From: Pseudodesulfovibrio pelocollis
GTDB lineage: Bacteria; Desulfobacterota; Desulfovibrionia; Desulfovibrionales; Desulfovibrionaceae
Direction: 5' to 3'
DNA length: 64,000 bases
NCBI RefSeq assembly: GCF_030282845.1
Contig: NZ_JASTWE010000001.1
Span: 62,001 to 126,000 of the forward strand
How positions within the stretch are numbered: position 1 is the stretch's first letter; each line of letters starts with the position of its first letter. The position numbers were made by a program, and so were the translations under genes. Shown here in pieces: positions 60,747-64,000 of this stretch. Below the pieces are notes generated by a model. The model was given only the letters and a program-made list of their open reading frames with translations, was not told the origin of the DNA and did no database searches.

Positions 60747-63700
60747 CTACATCTTCTGCCCGCAGTTGGGGCAGAAATTGCACTCCTCTCCGGGTGCCTC
60801 GAACTTGCAGGTGGGACACACCCCGGCCGACGGCCCGAGCACCACCAGCAGTTCGCCCTCGACCACCGGCACCATCTTGCGGTCCTCGGTGTAGTTGGCG
60901 GACTTGATGACCCTGCGGACCACGCCGTCTATGGGCGCGAGGATGGACTTTTCCTGCTTCATGATGGAGATGTTGAACAGCTCCTCGCCCACCTTGACCT
61001 TGTCGCCGGGCCGCACGTGGGTGACCCAGAGGTCGCCGTTGCTCGGCGAGCCCACATGGTAGATGTTGGATGGGTCCGCCATCTCGCTGCGCTCCTTGCC
61101 TCCCACCTCGGGTTCGGTCACCCGCACCTGATGGCTCATGATCTCGGAGTCGAGCACATAGCGAACCACGGCCATGCCGTTCTCGTCCGGCTCGGATATG
61201 TCGAGGATGCGCATCATGTGCGGCTTGCGGCAGTTGCCCTGGAAGTTGAGCACCACGCCCTTCTCCAGCCCCTCGAACCAGACATCCACTGGCAGGTTGT
61301 TGATATTGCCGTATTTTTCGCAGAACTCTATGGTATTGATGGCATCGCCCGGATGGTTGAGATACATGATGAACTCTTCCTCAGTGGGCTGGCGGTGCAG
61401 CCGGGCCTGGAGGGCCTCCCGCTCGGCGGCGAGGTCCACGTCGTCCAGGGTGGTCAGGGGCGAGGCCTCGGTGCGCTCGGCGATGGCGGTTTCCCACCCC
61501 TTGCCAAAGGCGGACTGGTAGACCCAGTCGGCCGGGAAGCCGAGCGGCAGCTTGCCGAACTTGCCCAGCAGCAGGTTGCGGAAGGCGTCGTTGGAGTCGC
61601 GATAGAGATCAAGCCGGGCCTCGCGCTCAAGGTCGGTCAGGTCCGCCTCGTTGCAGAGGTTAACGATGTCGAGGACATTGAGCAGGCGGCGCACCTCGCG
61701 CTCTCCGCCGCGCTTGAAGGCGCCGGTCACGGCCAGGAACGCGGTGTTCCAGGTGATCTGCGAGCCCGGGGTGACATCGTGATAGCGCACCACCTTGCGC
61801 GTGCCCTCAAGGAACTTGAGCATGTAGGGCAAAAGCCTGATGTACCCCTGCTTGAGCGCCCCCTCCTGGGATGACGAGGTGGCCCCGCCGGGCATGCCGT
61901 GGCGGACCACGTCGTGATCGATGCCCTGGAAATACGGGGCGGTATAACGATCATAATAGGGCATGACCTGCTTGAGCAGGAAGTTGGTCGAGCGGATCAT
62001 GTCCTTGTCGAGATGGGTCTTCAGGCCGATCTCGTCCTCGATGTAGGCGGCGGTGGAGAGCACCTCGCCCTGGCCGTACCAGCGCACGGCAGCGCCCACG
62101 GCCACGTCCACGATGTGCGCGCCAGCCTCGGCAGCGGCTCCCATGGTGGGCACGAACAGGCCGTCGGTGTAGTGGCGGTGGCTGTGGATGACCAGCTCCG
62201 GGTATTTGGCCCGGATGGTCCCGATGAGGTCGCGCATGAACCGGGGCGGGCACACGCCCGCCATGTCCTTGAGGCCGAGGATGATCATGCGCTCGGCCTT
62301 TTTGGCGCTCACTCCGGCCACATCGGCGCACATGGCGATGATCTCGTCGGTGACGGCCAGGTAGCGATCGACATCAAAACCCTTGGCCCAGGACAGGGAC
62401 AGGGCGGGCTCGAAGATGTTCCTGGTCGAGGCGAGCGCCACCTCGGCGAATGGCCGCATGTTCTCGATGTGATTGAGGAAGTCGAAACAGCGGATGACGT
62501 CGTAGTGCTCGTTGATCATCTCGCCAGTGAGGCGCATGACGTTCTTTGGCTGCGGCTTGTAGCCAAGGACATTGGTGGAGCGGATGAGAATCTGCTTGAG
62601 GGTGTGCGGGGCGAACCTGTTCCACTCGGCAGCCTCGGCAAAGGGATAGGTCATGTTGGCCAGCATGGCCACGTGGAAATGCGCCCCGCCGCCGTTCTCG
62701 ATGGAGAAGAAGCCGCATTTGTCCAGGGTCGGGCCGATGATGCTGTCCTCGGCCATGCGGAAGCGGTTGCCGCTGTTGGACTGGGTGATGTCGCGGGTGG
62801 TGGTGTCCGTCATGTGGACGACGCCCGCCTCGCGATCGGCGCGCAGGGTGTCCAGGATGGTGTCGCGGTCCATGCCGCGCGTGATGCGCGGCTCGAACCA
62901 GGTGACCGCCTCGGGCGGGTCCGCCAGTTCGAAGCGGCCGACTCTCCTGTCGTCGCGGCCCCGGTATTCGCCAAGGCGCACGTACTTGTTGTACCCCAGG
63001 GCCGATATCTCGGCCACCAGACGGGTCAGGCGCAGGGAGTCGGGCTCGCGGTCAGAGTAGTCCATGAGTTCCGCGTAGTTGTGGCGCACGAAATTGGTGT
63101 CGTATTCCGCCTCGATGAACTTCGGGTGCTCCACGATCTTGCGGTGGAACGGAACCGTGGTCTTGACGCCGCTGATCATGTACTCGCGCAGGGCGCGGCC
63201 CATGAGGGCCACTACCTTGTTCCACGAGTTGCCGTAGGCGATGAGCAGTGCGGCCGCCGAGTCATAGTTGGAGGGGAAGCGGTAGCCGTCGCCCACGCAG
63301 GAGTCGATGCGGATACCCTGGCCACCGGGCGACACGTAGCGGGTGATGCGCCCGGAGTTGGGCTCGAAGTTCTTCTGTGGGTTCTCGCAGTTGATGCGGC
63401 ACTGGAATGCCCACTGATAGGGCTTGTTGGTCTCCTCGGAAAAACGCAGGGTGGAGCCAAAGGCGATGGCGATCTGCTCTTCCACCAGATCAACGCCATA
63501 GCGACATTCGGTGATGCCGTGCTCCACCTGGAGCCGGGTGTTGACCTCGATCAGGTAGGGCTCGCCGTCAGCACCCACAAGGAACTCCACCGTGGCCAGG
63601 GAGTAGTAGCCCACGGCCGTGACCAGCCGCCGGGAATACTCCTTGAGCTTCTCGCGCAGGGCCTCGGAATACCTGGGCCAGGGCGAGGGCGTGATCTCCA

Positions 63701-64000
63701 CGAGCTTCTGGTGGTTGCGCTGCACCGAGCAGTCGCGCTCGTCAAAGCAGAAGACATTGCCGTAATGGTCGGCGATGACCTGGATCTCTATGTGGCGGAC
63801 AGAGGTGAGCAGCTTTTCCACATACAGGCGCGGGTTGCCGAAGGATGCCTGGGCCAGGGCCGAGGCCTTGGCAAAGGCGTTTTCCAGCTCCTCGTCGCGA
63901 TACACCTCGTAGATGCCGCGTCCGCCGCCGCCGCCCTCGGCCTTGAGCATGACCGGAAAGCCGATCTTGTGGGCGATCTCGCGCGCTTCGGGAATGGAGA
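60747..64000 (-). CDS. pyc: Pyruvate carboxylase, 5' end outside the window
   Basis: Pyruvate carboxylase makes oxaloacetate from pyruvate, bicarbonate and ATP. The visible 1,084 residues run from the biotin carboxylase ATP-grasp loop (GFPVMLKAEGGGGGRG, frame open to the edge) through the carboxyltransferase barrel and PYC_OADA domain to a biotinyl domain where the Lys lies in IMKQEK, instead of the usual AMKM. After it is a zinc-ribbon-like tail with CPTC, CNFC and CPNC. The gene lies 233 bases upstream of ppsA on the same strand, so the pair governs the pyruvate/PEP/oxaloacetate node. Confidence 0.93.
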   Translation of the reverse strand, partial: SIPEAREIAHKIGFPVMLKAEGGGGGRGIYEVYRDEELENAFAKASALAQASFGNPRLYVEKLLTSVRHIEIQVIADHYGNVFCFDERDCSVQRNHQKLVEITPSPWPRYSEALREKLKEYSRRLVTAVGYYSLATVEFLVGADGEPYLIEVNTRLQVEHGITECRYGVDLVEEQIAIAFGSTLRFSEETNKPYQWAFQCRINCENPQKNFEPNSGRITRYVSPGGQGIRIDSCVGDGYRFPSNYDSAAALLIAYGNSWNKVVALMGRALREYMISGVKTTVPFHRKIVEHPKFIEAEYDTNFVRHNYAELMDYSDREPDSLRLTRLVAEISALGYNKYVRLGEYRGRDDRRVGRFELADPPEAVTWFEPRITRGMDRDTILDTLRADREAGVVHMTDTTTRDITQSNSGNRFRMAEDSIIGPTLDKCGFFSIENGGGAHFHVAMLANMTYPFAEAAEWNRFAPHTLKQILIRSTNVLGYKPQPKNVMRLTGEMINEHYDVIRCFDFLNHIENMRPFAEVALASTRNIFEPALSLSWAKGFDVDRYLAVTDEIIAMCADVAGVSAKKAERMIILGLKDMAGVCPPRFMRDLIGTIRAKYPELVIHSHRHYTDGLFVPTMGAAAEAGAHIVDVAVGAAVRWYGQGEVLSTAAYIEDEIGLKTHLDKDMIRSTNFLLKQVMPYYDRYTAPYFQGIDHDVVRHGMPGGATSSSQEGALKQGYIRLLPYMLKFLEGTRKVVRYHDVTPGSQITWNTAFLAVTGAFKRGGEREVRRLLNVLDIVNLCNEADLTDLEREARLDLYRDSNDAFRNLLLGKFGKLPLGFPADWVYQSAFGKGWETAIAERTEASPLTTLDDVDLAAEREALQARLHRQPTEEEFIMYLNHPGDAINTIEFCEKYGNINNLPVDVWFEGLEKGVVLNFQGNCRKPHMMRILDISEPDENGMAVVRYVLDSEIMSHQVRVTEPEVGGKERSEMADPSNIYHVGSPSNGDLWVTHVRPGDKVKVGEELFNISIMKQEKSILAPIDGVVRRVIKSANYTEDRKMVPVVEGELLVVLGPSAGVCPTCKFEAPGEECNFCPNCGQKM

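Overview
This window looks like a core chromosomal segment of a Desulfovibrionaceae sulfate reducer (Desulfovibrio or Pseudodesulfovibrio type). It is GC-rich and densely packed, mostly in overlapping operons on the minus strand. The lineage call rests on several observations. The adenylate kinase has a Cys129/His135/Cys151/Cys154 metal site in its LID, the arrangement known from D. gigas. An enlarged PEP synthase sits next to a pyruvate carboxylase. A precorrin-2 dehydrogenase/HemX/HemA cluster, a superoxide-reductase-like protein, YedF and LL-diaminopimelate aminotransferase are also present. The genus is an inference; no rRNA gene lies in the window.

Layout. 1-450: 3' end of secF and its terminator. 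525-5549 (minus): precorrin-2 dehydrogenase, HemX/CcsA-like protein, hemA, a small conserved protein, tilS and adk, ending in a strong terminator. 5652-8223 (plus): a GT9 glycosyltransferase and a CgeB-like glycosyltransferase. 8244-20606 (minus): xerC/D, a DHH-CBS-nucleotidyltransferase fusion, a HIT protein, lapA, lapB, mutS, a lipoprotein and lysA, then rsmE-rarA. 20752-22795 (plus): dapL, folK (no ordinary start codon) and a YHS-like membrane protein. An approximately 700-base gene-poor stretch follows, then a large exported TPR protein. 25797-31453: periplasmic beta-carbonic anhydrase, tRNA-Leu, secG, tpiA, pgk and rimI (minus), a Nudix protein (plus), and an inositol-phosphatase-family gene and a Cys-rich small protein (minus). 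31635-37009: an unrecognised 573-residue protein, gcvT, a DUF374 acyltransferase, yedF and an RluB-type pseudouridine synthase. 37044-44776: lolA, ftsK, efp, a hairpin mobile repeat, aroQ, engB, lptG, lptF and a 63-residue protein. 44938-46959: uppP, tRNA-Met, a Tat-exported superoxide-reductase-like protein and tmRNA. 46988-51636: a DUF4410-like lipoprotein, then a periplasmic binding lipoprotein overlapping a hybrid sensor kinase. 51654-56215: two motB-like genes, motA, a FapA-like gene, and flaG behind a sigma-28-like promoter. 56238-64000: azoR, ppsA and the 3' part of pyc.

How the genes fit together. The segment carries translation and tRNA maturation functions (adk, tilS, rsmE, efp, tRNA nucleotidyltransferase, tmRNA), envelope building (lapAB, lptFG, lolA, uppP, glycosyltransferases), lysine/DAP synthesis (dapL, lysA), tetrapyrrole synthesis, lower glycolysis and anaplerosis (tpiA, pgk, ppsA, pyc), and flagellar motility.

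I saw no phage, CRISPR, toxin-antitoxin or defence system, and no clear new multi-gene system. The best leads are the start-less folk gene (folK), the 573-residue orphan protein, the paired MotB genes, the binding-protein/kinase pair and the hairpin repeat that supplies the aroQ stop codon. All functional calls come from reading motifs by eye; no database search was run.
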